Assembly (NCBI RefSeq): GCF_017744395.1
Contig: NZ_JAGIBI010000001.1
Coordinates: 620,001 to 684,000 of the forward strand
Direction of reading: 5' to 3'
DNA length: 64,000 bases
Source: Herbaspirillum sp.
Lineage (GTDB): Bacteria > Pseudomonadota > Gammaproteobacteria > Burkholderiales > Burkholderiaceae_D
In this document: positions 1 to 8,307 of the stretch, piece by piece
How positions within the stretch are numbered: position 1 is the stretch's first letter
Layout of the letters: every line of letters begins with the position of its first letter
Translations under genes and position numbers: made by a program
The notes under the pieces: model-generated
The model's input: only the letters and a program-made list of their open reading frames with translations
What the model was told of the DNA's origin: nothing
Databases searched by the model: none

Positions 1-376
1 TGATGACTTCGTCGCCCGCGGCGAGCGTCGCCGCAAAGGCGCTATAGATGACCTGTTTGCCGCCATTGCTGACGATGATCTGTCCGGCGCCGTAATCCAG
101 GTCAAGCTCGCGCCGGTACTTCGCGCCGATGGCGCGGCGCAGGTCGAGGGTGCCTGGCGTGGGCGTGTATTTGGTTTCGCCCCGCGCCAGCGCGTCGATG
201 GCGGCCTGCTTGATGGAATCGGGTGTATCGAAATCCGGCTCGCCGGTGGTCAACGCGATGATGTCGCGCCCCTCGGCAGCCAGGGCCGCTGCACGGGCCG
301 CGGCTGCGGCGTTGGGAGAGAGCTTTACCCGCGAGACGCGCGGCGAGAGCTGGATGGGGGAAGCGTCCTGGCCCAT
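1..376 (-). CDS. Class I/II PLP-dependent aminotransferase (aspartate aminotransferase-like), 3' part missing
   Basis: Only the first 125 codons lie in the window; the gene runs off the left edge. The N-terminus reads MGQDASPIQLSPRVSRVK and carries the fold-type I signature GEPDFDTP at residues 45-52, the KYTPTPG segment near residue 70 and an SNGGKQ motif near residue 107. This pattern is typical of the Ib aspartate-aminotransferase subgroup, which transfers the amino group of aspartate or a related amino acid to 2-oxoglutarate using PLP. The catalytic lysine is outside the window, so substrate cannot be judged. It lies 82 bases downstream of an amino-acid binding protein on the same strand, which may be transcribed with it. 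Confidence 0.85.
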   Translation of the reverse strand, partial: MGQDASPIQLSPRVSRVKLSPNAAAAARAAALAAEGRDIIALTTGEPDFDTPDSIKQAAIDALARGETKYTPTPGTLDLRRAIGAKYRRELDLDYGAGQIIVSNGGKQVIYSAFAATLAAGDEVI

Positions 377-458
377 GGTGTCAGCCTTTGCTAGATGTTG
401 TGAAATGGGTTCTTATAGTCCGGTGCGGTACGCCGTCGATCCATCAAGTCGCTCACAC

Positions 459-1421
459 TCATGGCTTGACGCTCTTGCCGGCATCCGCCAGTTGCGCCGA
501 CTTGTAGACATCGAAATCGAAAGGCGCGCGATCGAACTGACTTTTCAAGGCGCGTTCATGGCGGCTGGCAATCCACTTGTCCGGCACGCCCCACCGGCGC
601 GCCTGCCGCAGCAGGAAACCGGAGCGGTGCCAATCCTGAACAGTCTTGTCGACGAAGGCCTGGGTATCGCTTTCACCCTTGCGCATCCAGACCACGGTGG
701 GGGAGGGAATCAGTTGTTCCTCGCTGGCCAGCGCGAAGTCTTTCCATTGATCGCTGCCATCGCCGTGCAAGGTGTTGTAGAGCGCCGGATAGACGTGGAC
801 CGAGGCGTCGCAGGTGCCGCCCTTGAGCGCCAGCAGCGACTCCGGGATGCCGCGCAAGCCCTTGACCACGGCGCCATAGCTTTCTGCCAGCGGCTTGGCG
901 AAGTTGCTGCCCTGGGACACGCAGGCCACCTTGCCGCGCAGGTCTTCCCAGCGCTTGATGCCGCTGGACCTGGACACCAACGCGCCGCCGCCAATGAGGT
1001 CATAAGGGGTGGGGGCGAAGGCCAGGGTGTCATTGCGCTCCCTGGTCCACTGGATGTTGGCGATGAGCAGGTCTACCTTGCCGGTCTGCAGGAACTGCAC
1101 GCGCGTGGAAGCGGTGACCGGCACCGTTTCCAACGTCACTCCAAGACGCCGCGCGATGTCTGCGGCCAGTTCCGCCTGGTAGCCGCCCGTCTTGCCGGTG
1201 GCGGGGTCCATCACGCCAAAAGGCGGGCTCACGCCATCGACTCCCACGGAGAGCTTGCCGCGTTGCCTGATCTTGTCGAGGGTGGCATCGGCGTGGGCGG
1301 CCGGGCTGGCCAACAGGGCCATGAGCAAGCCCGGCAGGAGACGGCTGGCGAGACGGGAAGCGGTACGCTGCAGCGAGGACGAAACGGAATGCATGGCGGA
1401 TCGGCGAAGACGGTTGGACAT
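459..1421 (-). CDS. Periplasmic amino-acid ABC transporter substrate-binding protein (family 3)
   Basis: A 320-residue protein with a long N-terminal signal peptide (basic start, hydrophobic core, cleavage probably after AHA near residue 44), followed by a family 3 solute-binding domain. Recognisable blocks are KLSVGVDGVSPPFG, the KTGGYQAELAADIARRLG segment and the GKVDLLIANIQWTRER stretch. Such proteins capture polar amino acids in the periplasm and deliver them to an ABC permease. No permease or ATPase gene is adjacent; the next gene on the same strand is an aminotransferase. A second in-frame ATG (MHSVSS, nine codons later) would shorten the signal peptide and is equally possible. The ligand is unknown. 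Confidence 0.85.
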   Translation of the reverse strand: MSNRLRRSAMHSVSSSLQRTASRLASRLLPGLLMALLASPAAHADATLDKIRQRGKLSVGVDGVSPPFGVMDPATGKTGGYQAELAADIARRLGVTLETVPVTASTRVQFLQTGKVDLLIANIQWTRERNDTLAFAPTPYDLIGGGALVSRSSGIKRWEDLRGKVACVSQGSNFAKPLAESYGAVVKGLRGIPESLLALKGGTCDASVHVYPALYNTLHGDGSDQWKDFALASEEQLIPSPTVVWMRKGESDTQAFVDKTVQDWHRSGFLLRQARRWGVPDKWIASRHERALKSQFDRAPFDFDVYKSAQLADAGKSVKP

Positions 1422-1566
1422 GGCCGCTGATCATGCACTGGTCCGGCAGCAAGGGACAACGAAGCTTTTTGCGTTTGCTAATGCGCTTTGTGCCGGATCT
1501 GATTGCATGTGCATCGCACCCCGGCTGGTCAATCCATGCCGGAGGCGATGCCGACCAGCGAGGCCA

Positions 1567-3792
1567 TCAATCGATCAGCGCAATGCCTGTATGCCCCTCG
1601 CGCTCCAACTGGGCCACCAGCCCCAGCTCCCACTCCAGGTATTCCACGAAACCGGCATTGCGCAGCGCCAGATCCTTCTGCAGATAGGGGCTGTAGCTCT
1701 GGTCATCGTCGCCCGTGACCACGCCATCGCCGCCACTGTCGGTAGGCAATTCAGCAGCAATCCACCCGCGCGTGCCTCCGCGCAAGGCCAGCAGCGGCTG
1801 CGCTGGCTTGGCGCTGCGCAACAGCCCCGAGGCCACGCTGTGGGCCAGGATGCCATCGGCTGAAATCAGCACCACCGAGGCCTGCGCCGGCAAGGTGGGG
1901 ATGAATTCACTCAAACGGCCAGGCGCGACGAAGCGCGCGCCGGCAGGATGCCGTTTTTCATAGGCGGCGCGGCTATCGATGTCGATCAGTACGGCGGCTC
2001 CGGATTGCTGCAAGGCCGCGGCCTGGGCCGGTGCGATCAGTGGAGCGGGGCTGTCAGGCACCAGTACGCGCACCGGTTCCGGCCCCGTCACGCGAGCGGC
2101 GCCGGGGCCATGGGTGGCCGGAGCATGAACCGAGACATCCCAGCCCAGTTGCGCCAGCCATGCGCCGGTCGTCAGCGCGCGCACGCCGTCCCAGTCGGCC
2201 AGGACGATGCGCGCACCGCGGGTAGCGGCATATTCGTCGGTGGCTTGCACCAGCTGTCCGCCGGGCGCCCAGCGCCAGCCTTCCAGATGCCCGGCTTCGT
2301 ATTCGGCGCGGGTACGGATATCGAACAGATAGAGGGTACGTTGCTGCTGTCGTGCCGACTCCTGCCAGCGCTGCAGCGTGGCCGCATCGATACGACGCAC
2401 CCCGGCGCGGTGCGCCACCGCGTCGGCTTGCGCGCGGGCGCCGGCCAGATGGCCTGCCGACGGCTCCGGTAGCGGCGTCTGGCGGCCGTGGGCCAGTGTG
2501 CGGCCGGTCAACAGCCAATCCATGGTGCCGTTGCGCAACGAGACCACGCGGTTGGGAATGCCGGCATCGATGAGCGTTTGCGCGCCGACGATACTGCGGG
2601 TACGGCCGGCGCAGTTGACCACCACCAGGGTTTCCGGATCGGGTGCGATTTCAGCAATGCGGTAGACCAGCTCGGCGCCCGGGACGCTGTGCGCAAACGG
2701 CAGGCTGAAGGCGGCAAATTCCTCGGGAGTGCGGCTGTCGACGACGGCGATGTTGTCGCCTTGACGCACCAGGCGTTCCAACTCCTCCGAGGTGATCCAG
2801 GGCGTCTGTTTCTCATGTTCGATGACTTCACCGAAGGCCTTGCTGGGTACGTTGGTGCCACTGAATACTTCCAGTCCGGCCGCGGCCCAGGCTTCAGTGC
2901 CGCCGGCCAGCACCGACACGTTGGTCCAGCCGAGACGGATCAACTGGTGCGCGCCGTCATGGGCCTGGCTCTCATCGCCATCGATGACCACGATGCGGGT
3001 ATTGCGGCGGGGAACCAGGCGGTCGATGTCCAGCGGCAGGCGCCAGCGCGGTGCCGAGACAGCGAACAGCAGATGGCTGCGCGCATAGACGCCGGCATCT
3101 CGCACATCCAGCAGGGCAATCTCCTGGCCGTCCGCCAACGCGGCCTTGAGGTCTTGCGGGGTAATGCGGGCGTGGCGGATCCCGGCCGGCGGGCCGAAGG
3201 TGCGATAGCTGCCGCCAGCACGGCTTTCAAACACGACGCGCGCCGGCATATGGTCGAGACCGCGGCCGTAGAAGTGCAGATGCAGGCCGGTCTGGTGGCC
3301 CTGCAATTCGATGGTATGGACATCGTCGGGGCCGAGGATGACAGAATTGCCAAGACCCACATCGACCGTACGTTCCGGCGTGAGCGCGTCGCGCGCGGGA
3401 TCGGCGGTCTTGTCCCGGCGATAGAAGACATTGCGCTCCACGCCTTGCACGCCGCTGATGATGGCCCAGGTCGTATGGTCGTGCGGCAGGACCGACTTGC
3501 CCGGCAGTGCGGCCGACAGGTACAGCGCAAAGCCGCCGTCGGCCTCTTCGCTGAGGCGGTAGACCACTGCCGGATGCTCCTGGTCGACCGGGAAATCCTC
3601 TTCCGGAAACAGCGTAGCCTGGCGGCCGAGGGTTTCGAGATGGCGCGCCACCGCTTCCAGATCCTCGCGACTGGCCTGCGACGGATCGCCAATCAGTTGA
3701 CGGGCGGTGGAGATGAACTGGGCGATGGCGGCGGAACGGCGAGTGCCGACGTCGAGCTCACGGGGAATGGCGGAAAGCAGGGTGGAGGTCAT
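1567..3792 (-). CDS. Thiol dioxygenase-like cupin fused to four rhodanese domains
   Basis: A 741-residue protein. Residues about 65-190 form a cupin of the cysteine/3-mercaptopropionate dioxygenase type with metal-ligand candidates H104 and H106 (LPHDHTTW) and H159 (DDVHT). Four rhodanese-like domains follow at about 210-310, 333-432, 470-560 and 590-690. Only the second keeps the persulfide-forming cysteine (C394 in CAGRTRS); the equivalent loops of the others carry D or A, so they are probably structural or binding modules. Family knowledge suggests oxidation of a small thiol to a sulfinate plus sulfane-sulfur transfer. The gene lies downstream of a sulfonate-type ABC transporter and a cytochrome c. 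The ATG at 3792 (MTSTLLSAIP) starts where the family homology begins; a longer open frame upstream looks non-coding. The substrate is inferred, not shown. Confidence 0.85.
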   Translation of the reverse strand: MTSTLLSAIPRELDVGTRRSAAIAQFISTARQLIGDPSQASREDLEAVARHLETLGRQATLFPEEDFPVDQEHPAVVYRLSEEADGGFALYLSAALPGKSVLPHDHTTWAIISGVQGVERNVFYRRDKTADPARDALTPERTVDVGLGNSVILGPDDVHTIELQGHQTGLHLHFYGRGLDHMPARVVFESRAGGSYRTFGPPAGIRHARITPQDLKAALADGQEIALLDVRDAGVYARSHLLFAVSAPRWRLPLDIDRLVPRRNTRIVVIDGDESQAHDGAHQLIRLGWTNVSVLAGGTEAWAAAGLEVFSGTNVPSKAFGEVIEHEKQTPWITSEELERLVRQGDNIAVVDSRTPEEFAAFSLPFAHSVPGAELVYRIAEIAPDPETLVVVNCAGRTRSIVGAQTLIDAGIPNRVVSLRNGTMDWLLTGRTLAHGRQTPLPEPSAGHLAGARAQADAVAHRAGVRRIDAATLQRWQESARQQQRTLYLFDIRTRAEYEAGHLEGWRWAPGGQLVQATDEYAATRGARIVLADWDGVRALTTGAWLAQLGWDVSVHAPATHGPGAARVTGPEPVRVLVPDSPAPLIAPAQAAALQQSGAAVLIDIDSRAAYEKRHPAGARFVAPGRLSEFIPTLPAQASVVLISADGILAHSVASGLLRSAKPAQPLLALRGGTRGWIAAELPTDSGGDGVVTGDDDQSYSPYLQKDLALRNAGFVEYLEWELGLVAQLEREGHTGIALID

Positions 3793-3911
3793 GGGAATGG
3801 ACGCGTAAAAAGACACCGAAACAGCATGCCGGAAACAGTCCGCAATGGACCGGGAATGAATTGGCACGGTAAGTCCACCCACTGTCGACAGGCAACGAAC
3901 AATTTCGCTCT

Positions 3912-3941
3912 TCGATATGCGCAAATTTCCAAGCTTTGCGC
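3912..3941. promoter_or_regulatory. Operator-like inverted repeat upstream of the cupin-rhodanese gene
   Basis: The arms GCGCAAA (3919-3925) and TTTGCGC (3935-3941) form an inverted repeat. The 12-mer TCGATATGCGCA at 3912-3923 recurs exactly at 8204-8215 in the control region of the transporter/OsmC pair. This suggests a common regulator; which one is unknown. Confidence 0.45.
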
Positions 3942-3966
3942 GTGATGTGGCAGAAGGACGGTGTCG

Positions 3967-5127
3967 TCAATGCACGAACCCACCCTTGACGAAATGCACC
4001 GGGTCGGCGTCCATGGCGGCGATCAGCTGGTCGATTCCTTCCCGCTTTGCGCCGGCAGCCCCGAGTCCAACGGCGAGCGGCGAGCGGCATAGCATGTCGC
4101 TTTGCGACCAGGCGCCGCCGCTGCTGCGGGCGCGCAGCCAGCCGTCGCGGTCGGCCAGCAGTTCGGCGCCGGCCAGTTTTGCCGGCGGCGTGCCGGTGAT
4201 GATGGCGATCGCGCGCAGGCCGTCGGCATCCGCGCCGACGCAGTCGATGGCGCCGACCGCATTGCCCGTGGCGCCTCCCAGCAGCACGCTTTGCAGGCGA
4301 GGATCTTCATTGCGGGCATCTTCACCGTTTCCCGTTCCGCCCGATCCCACCACCAGCCTGACGCGCTGCCCGCGCCACCGGCCGGTGCGCGTGGCGCCGC
4401 TGCGGCGGCAGGCCAGCGCCAGGTCCGGCAGCGCCACCGGCCGCGGCCACGCGCCGGTATCGGCGATGCCCACGCCGGCGGCGTTGGCCTTCATGTAGTC
4501 GATCAGCGCCCAGTTGTCGGCAATACCGATCCGCTCCCCGAACGCGGGCATGCTTCCTTTGCCGTGGCGCAGGCTCCAGTAGATGTCGCCGTCGAAGCGC
4601 CGCCACAGCAGGCCGCTGGACAGGTTGGGCGGCGCTACCGGCAGCGACAGCGCCAGCGGCGTGTTCCCTTTACCGTCGGCGCCGTGGCAGCCGATGCACT
4701 GCTGGCGATACAGCCTTTCGCCGCGCACGATGGCTTCGGCAGAGAAGCCGGTGGGGGAGTTGTGGAAGGTGGTCGGAGTTGCCGACGTGGTGATTAGGCC
4801 GGCCTGCGGCCAAGGCGTGAACAGCGCCAGCAGCGCCGCCGATGCCAGCAGCGGCACGCGCATCCGTTTCCAGAGCATGGCCACCAGCGCCAGCAGCAGG
4901 GCCGCGGCGGTACAGCCGAGCGCCGCCAGCAACGCGCGCGCCACGCCATGGTCGACCAGCATGACCTCGCCGGACAGCCGCAAGGCGAACGGCCAGGCAG
5001 GCTGGCCGTCGACATCGGCGGCGATGCGCAGGATGGACAACAACTGCAAGAGCGCTTGCTGGAACAGCTGCATGGCGCGCAGCATCAGGTCGATGCAGGC
5101 GTCCCAGTCGATGCCGATATCGGGCAC
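3967..5127 (-). CDS. Membrane-anchored c-type cytochrome
   Basis: A 386-residue protein with two predicted membrane segments (about 65-86 and 91-106), then a periplasmic cytochrome c domain. The haem-binding CIGCH is at 144-148 and a likely axial methionine, M193, sits in GSMPAFGE. A second region of about 170 residues follows that resembles no family I recognise. The start is GTG at 5127, which shares one base with the TAG stop of the upstream ABC ATPase (TAGTG), so the two are translationally coupled. That points to a periplasmic electron-transfer step tied to the imported or neighbouring sulfur compound. Whether it accepts electrons from a thiol or sulfite oxidation is inference. Confidence 0.8.
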   Translation of the reverse strand: MPDIGIDWDACIDLMLRAMQLFQQALLQLLSILRIAADVDGQPAWPFALRLSGEVMLVDHGVARALLAALGCTAAALLLALVAMLWKRMRVPLLASAALLALFTPWPQAGLITTSATPTTFHNSPTGFSAEAIVRGERLYRQQCIGCHGADGKGNTPLALSLPVAPPNLSSGLLWRRFDGDIYWSLRHGKGSMPAFGERIGIADNWALIDYMKANAAGVGIADTGAWPRPVALPDLALACRRSGATRTGRWRGQRVRLVVGSGGTGNGEDARNEDPRLQSVLLGGATGNAVGAIDCVGADADGLRAIAIITGTPPAKLAGAELLADRDGWLRARSSGGAWSQSDMLCRSPLAVGLGAAGAKREGIDQLIAAMDADPVHFVKGGFVH

Positions 5128-5954
5128 TACCAGCTCTCGTCCAACCCCAGGTGGCGCGCCGCTTCATGCCGCAACTGCGCCAGGCGCGCATCGCCGCGGT
5201 GGCGCGGGTAGGGCAGGTCGACCTTGATTTCGGCGCGGATCGCGGCGGGACGCTGGCCGAACACGATCACCCGTTGCGCCAGGAACAGCGCTTCTTCGAT
5301 ATCGTGCGTAACCAGCAGGGCCGAGAATTGCCGGCGTTGCCACAGCGCCACCAGTTCGCTTTGCATCGTCAGGCGCGTGAGCGAGTCCAGCTTGCCCAGC
5401 GGCTCGTCCAGCACCAGCAGTTGCGGATCGTTGACCAAGGCGCGCGCCAACGCCACGCGCTGCGCCATGCCGCCGGAAAGCTGATGCGGGAAGGCTTGCG
5501 CGAACTCCTCCAGGCCGACCAGTTCCAGCGCATCGTCCACCCGCTGCCGGTGTTGCTTCAGCAGGCCACGCGCCTGCAATCCCAGGGCGACGTTGTCCCA
5601 CACGCGGCGCCACGGGTAGAGCGTCGGATCCTGGAACACCACGATGCGCGAGGGATCGGGCCTGGCGATCGGCTTGCCGTCCTGCTCGATGCTGCCGGCC
5701 GTGGCCGGTTCCAGTCCCGCCACCAGCCGCAGCAGCGTGGACTTGCCGCAGCCGCTGGGGCCGAGCAGGGCGACGAACTCGCCCGGCTCCACCGTCAGCG
5801 AAATGTCGTCCAGCACCTGCAGCACGCCTTGTTTCTTGTCCTGCAGCCTGAACCAGTGGCTTACCTGGCGCACGTCGATGCGCGCGCCGGTTGGCGTTTG
5901 CGCCGGCGCGATGGAGGCTTGCGAAGCTTGCGGAGATTGCACGGCGCTTACCAT
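5127..5954 (-). CDS. ABC transporter ATP-binding protein, nitrate/sulfonate/taurine type
   Basis: A 275-residue ATPase with Walker A GPSGCGKST at 65-73, signature LSGGMAQR at 159-166 and Walker B VLDEP at 181-185. The order and flanks match SsuB/TauB-type importers of organosulfur compounds or nitrate. The ATG at 5954 overlaps the permease stop in ATGGTAA, and the gene's own stop overlaps the cytochrome start, so permease, ATPase and cytochrome form one translationally coupled unit. A longer open frame exists upstream but lies inside the permease gene in another frame. The ligand cannot be read from the ATPase. Confidence 0.92.
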   Translation of the reverse strand: MVSAVQSPQASQASIAPAQTPTGARIDVRQVSHWFRLQDKKQGVLQVLDDISLTVEPGEFVALLGPSGCGKSTLLRLVAGLEPATAGSIEQDGKPIARPDPSRIVVFQDPTLYPWRRVWDNVALGLQARGLLKQHRQRVDDALELVGLEEFAQAFPHQLSGGMAQRVALARALVNDPQLLVLDEPLGKLDSLTRLTMQSELVALWQRRQFSALLVTHDIEEALFLAQRVIVFGQRPAAIRAEIKVDLPYPRHRGDARLAQLRHEAARHLGLDESW

Positions 5955-6970
5955 TTGACGGTTCCCTTCTGCCACGACAGCGCGCGGTCGCGTACCTTGA
6001 ACAACAGCGTGATCAGGCCGGAGCACAGCACCGCCATCACGATCAGCGCCGCATACATGTTGCTGTAGGCGGCCCAGCCCTGGGACCATTGCAGGTACCA
6101 GCCCAGGCCGGCCTTCACGCCCATCATCTCGGCCGTGACCAGCACCGAGAACGCCGCGCCCAGCCCCATGAAGAGGCCGACGAACACCTGCGGCAACGCC
6201 GCCGGCACCGCCACCCGCAATACCAGGAAGGATTCGGAGGCGCCCAGCGTGCGCGCCACGTCGTAGTAGCTCTTGTTCACCGCGGCCACGCCCGACCAGG
6301 TCAGCACGGCGACCGGGAAGAACGTCGCCAGCCCGATCAGGAACACCGCGGCGGCATAACTGGACGGCGCGAAGAAAAATGCCAGCGGTAGCAACGCCGA
6401 GGCCGGCACCGGCCCCAGGAAACGCAGCACCGGATGCACCCAGTAACCGGCGATGCGCGACCATCCTATCCATACCCCGACCAGGAAACCCACGGCCGCG
6501 CCGCTGGCGAAGCCATGCGCGAGCAGGCGCAGCGAGTGCGCGGTGGACAGGCCCAGGCGCGGCCAGTCCTCGGCATAGACCTCGATCAGGCTTTGCGGAG
6601 GCGCGAAGAAGGGCGTGGGCAGGATGCCGAGCTTGGCGGTCAGTACTTCCCATATCCCCGCCAGCAGCGGCAGCACGACCAGCCAGAGGCCGGCTGGTCG
6701 CAACTGGTCGGCGATGCGCTCGGTGAAGCGCCCGCCCAGCGACAGGACGGCCAGCAGCGCGGCCACCGCGAGCGCGGCGTAGCCGAACTCGTCGGTGTAG
6801 GCCCAATCGCTGAAGCCGACTTCCTTGTTGGGCCACTTCAGCACCAGCACGCCCAGCGCCAGCCATATCGCTGCCGCCAGCAGGCCGGTATGCCACGGGG
6901 CGCCGCGCACTGCGGCCGGCGAGCTTGCCTGCCATGCCGGGCGCGGCAGGCTCTCGGATGTCGTCGTCAT
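5948..6970 (-). CDS. ABC transporter permease, nitrate/sulfonate/taurine type
   Basis: A 340-residue integral membrane protein with about seven or eight hydrophobic segments. The permease cytoplasmic loop is present (ARTLGASESFLVLRVAVPAALP, near residues 243-264), the EAA-like coupling helix that contacts the ATPase. The N-terminal part is longer than in SsuC/TauC, with extra membrane segments before the conserved domain (about residues 30-115). The start at 6970 has a strong ribosome-binding site, AAGGAGAACGAT. The gene follows the binding-protein gene by 44 bases and overlaps the ATPase start by seven bases. Together the three genes make a complete importer. Confidence 0.92.
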   Translation of the reverse strand: MTTTSESLPRPAWQASSPAAVRGAPWHTGLLAAAIWLALGVLVLKWPNKEVGFSDWAYTDEFGYAALAVAALLAVLSLGGRFTERIADQLRPAGLWLVVLPLLAGIWEVLTAKLGILPTPFFAPPQSLIEVYAEDWPRLGLSTAHSLRLLAHGFASGAAVGFLVGVWIGWSRIAGYWVHPVLRFLGPVPASALLPLAFFFAPSSYAAAVFLIGLATFFPVAVLTWSGVAAVNKSYYDVARTLGASESFLVLRVAVPAALPQVFVGLFMGLGAAFSVLVTAEMMGVKAGLGWYLQWSQGWAAYSNMYAALIVMAVLCSGLITLLFKVRDRALSWQKGTVKW

Positions 6971-7014
6971 ATCGTTCTCCTTGTTGCGCCGGGTGATGTG
7001 AGGCTAAGCCAGGC

Positions 7015-8055
7015 TTAGGCCAGCACGTCCACCGTCACGTGGCTGGCGAAGCGCGCGGGATCGGTGCTTTTCTTCAGCACGCCGGCGGTATGGAAGTCGC
7101 GCGCGAAATATTCGACTTCCGAGCGCAGCGCGCCGCCGGTCGGGTGGTTGTGGTAGGTCAGGTCGGTCAGCAGCGCGCGCAGGTCTTCCACCGGTACCTT
7201 GGGGGAGTACTTGGCGTACAGCTTGGCCGCTTCGTTGGGGTTCTCGGCCACATATTCCGACGCCTGGACGATGGAGCGGACCACGGCCGCCGCGGCCGGC
7301 TTGTTGTTGCGCACGAACTCGCCGCGCGCGCCCGTGATGCAGCAGATCTTGTCCTTGTACTCGCCGGTGCCGCTGTTGCCGATCTCGGTGAACACGCCCT
7401 GGTTGCGCTTCTCGATGAGGTAGACATTGGGATCGCCGTCGGCGATGGCCTGGATCTCGCCCTTTTTCGCCGCCACGTCCAGCAGGTCGGCCGGATAGAC
7501 GCGCCACTCCACGTCCTTGTCGATGTTCACGCCGCGCTTGGCCAGGTGGATGGCGAAGAAGTTCTTGGCCGGGCTGTTCAGGTCGGAGACGCCGATGGTC
7601 TTGCCCTTGAGCTGCTTCCAGTCGGTCACGCCGGCGTTCTTCACGCCCACCATGCGCAGGCAGCCGCCGTGCGCGGCGCCGATCACCTTGACGTCGAAGC
7701 CGGATTCCAGCGGCTTGAGCCAGCGATGGATCAGGCCCACGCCGACATCGGCCTTGCCAGTGGCGAGCGCTTCGAGCAACTGGTCGGTGGAGCCGCCCCA
7801 GTTGAGCAGTTCGACCTGCAGGCCGTTCTTCTCGAAAATGCCTTTCTCCTGGGCCACCACCACCGGCGAGAGGCAGAACGCCACGGAGCTCCAGGCGAAG
7901 GTCAGCTTCTGGGGCGCGCCGGCCGACCAGGCGCTGCCGGCGGCCAGGGATCCCCCGATCCCGGCCAGCGCGGCGGCGCCCCCGGCGCGCAGCACATTAC
8001 GGCGCGACCAGGAGGAAGGGTGCTTGTGTTCAGGCAGGAGGAGATCTTTTTTCAT
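7015..8055 (-). CDS. Tat-exported ABC substrate-binding protein, sulfonate/nitrate/taurine family
   Basis: A 346-residue protein with a twin-arginine signal: SRRNVLRAGG around residues 17-26, then a hydrophobic stretch and cleavage near SAWSA (residue 45). The mature part is an NMT1/SsuA-like binding fold, with FAWSSVAFCLSPVVVAQEKG, the WGGSTDQLLEALATGKADVG block and KGKTIGVSD. Export through Tat is common for this family. The gene is the first of a unit with permease, ATPase and cytochrome c. The start at 8055 (MKKDLLLPE) is chosen because the signal peptide begins there. The ligand is predicted to be an organosulfur compound from the neighbouring cupin-rhodanese and OsmC genes; that is inference. 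Confidence 0.9.
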   Translation of the reverse strand: MKKDLLLPEHKHPSSWSRRNVLRAGGAAALAGIGGSLAAGSAWSAGAPQKLTFAWSSVAFCLSPVVVAQEKGIFEKNGLQVELLNWGGSTDQLLEALATGKADVGVGLIHRWLKPLESGFDVKVIGAAHGGCLRMVGVKNAGVTDWKQLKGKTIGVSDLNSPAKNFFAIHLAKRGVNIDKDVEWRVYPADLLDVAAKKGEIQAIADGDPNVYLIEKRNQGVFTEIGNSGTGEYKDKICCITGARGEFVRNNKPAAAAVVRSIVQASEYVAENPNEAAKLYAKYSPKVPVEDLRALLTDLTYHNHPTGGALRSEVEYFARDFHTAGVLKKSTDPARFASHVTVDVLA

Positions 8056-8110
8056 GTGTTCGTGGCTCCACTGGTTGATTGGGAAACGGAAAGGATGAAA
8101 GGAAACAGGT

Positions 8111-8214
8111 GCGGCAAATTGCCGCATTTGCCGAAATATGGAACAGGCACGGAGGCGGGTAAAGGAATAAGAACGCACATTCATATGCGTCTTTTCGCGC
8201 ATGTCGATATGCGC
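8111..8214. promoter_or_regulatory. Divergent control region with three palindromes
   Basis: This lies between the binding-protein gene (leftward) and the OsmC gene (rightward). It contains a perfect 15-bp palindrome GCGGCAA-A-TTGCCGC (8111-8125). It also holds two 18-bp inverted repeats of the same design, ACGCAC-N6-ATGCGT (8173-8190) and GCGCAT-N6-ATGCGC (8197-8214), whose centres are 24 bp apart. Such paired sites on one DNA face usually bind a dimeric regulator cooperatively. No regulator gene lies beside them. Confidence 0.55.
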
Positions 8215-8307
8215 ATTGCTTCGTTGCTGGCGGCATCGGCGCGGCGGGAAACTGTGCGTTCTCCTGAACGCCAGGCAGAAACCATCCACCAACAAGACGA
8301 GAGCGCC

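Noticed and set aside
129..1430. Plus-strand frame of 433 codons at the left end
   Set aside because: It overlaps an aminotransferase and a binding protein with a signal peptide on the minus strand; its translation resembles no family.
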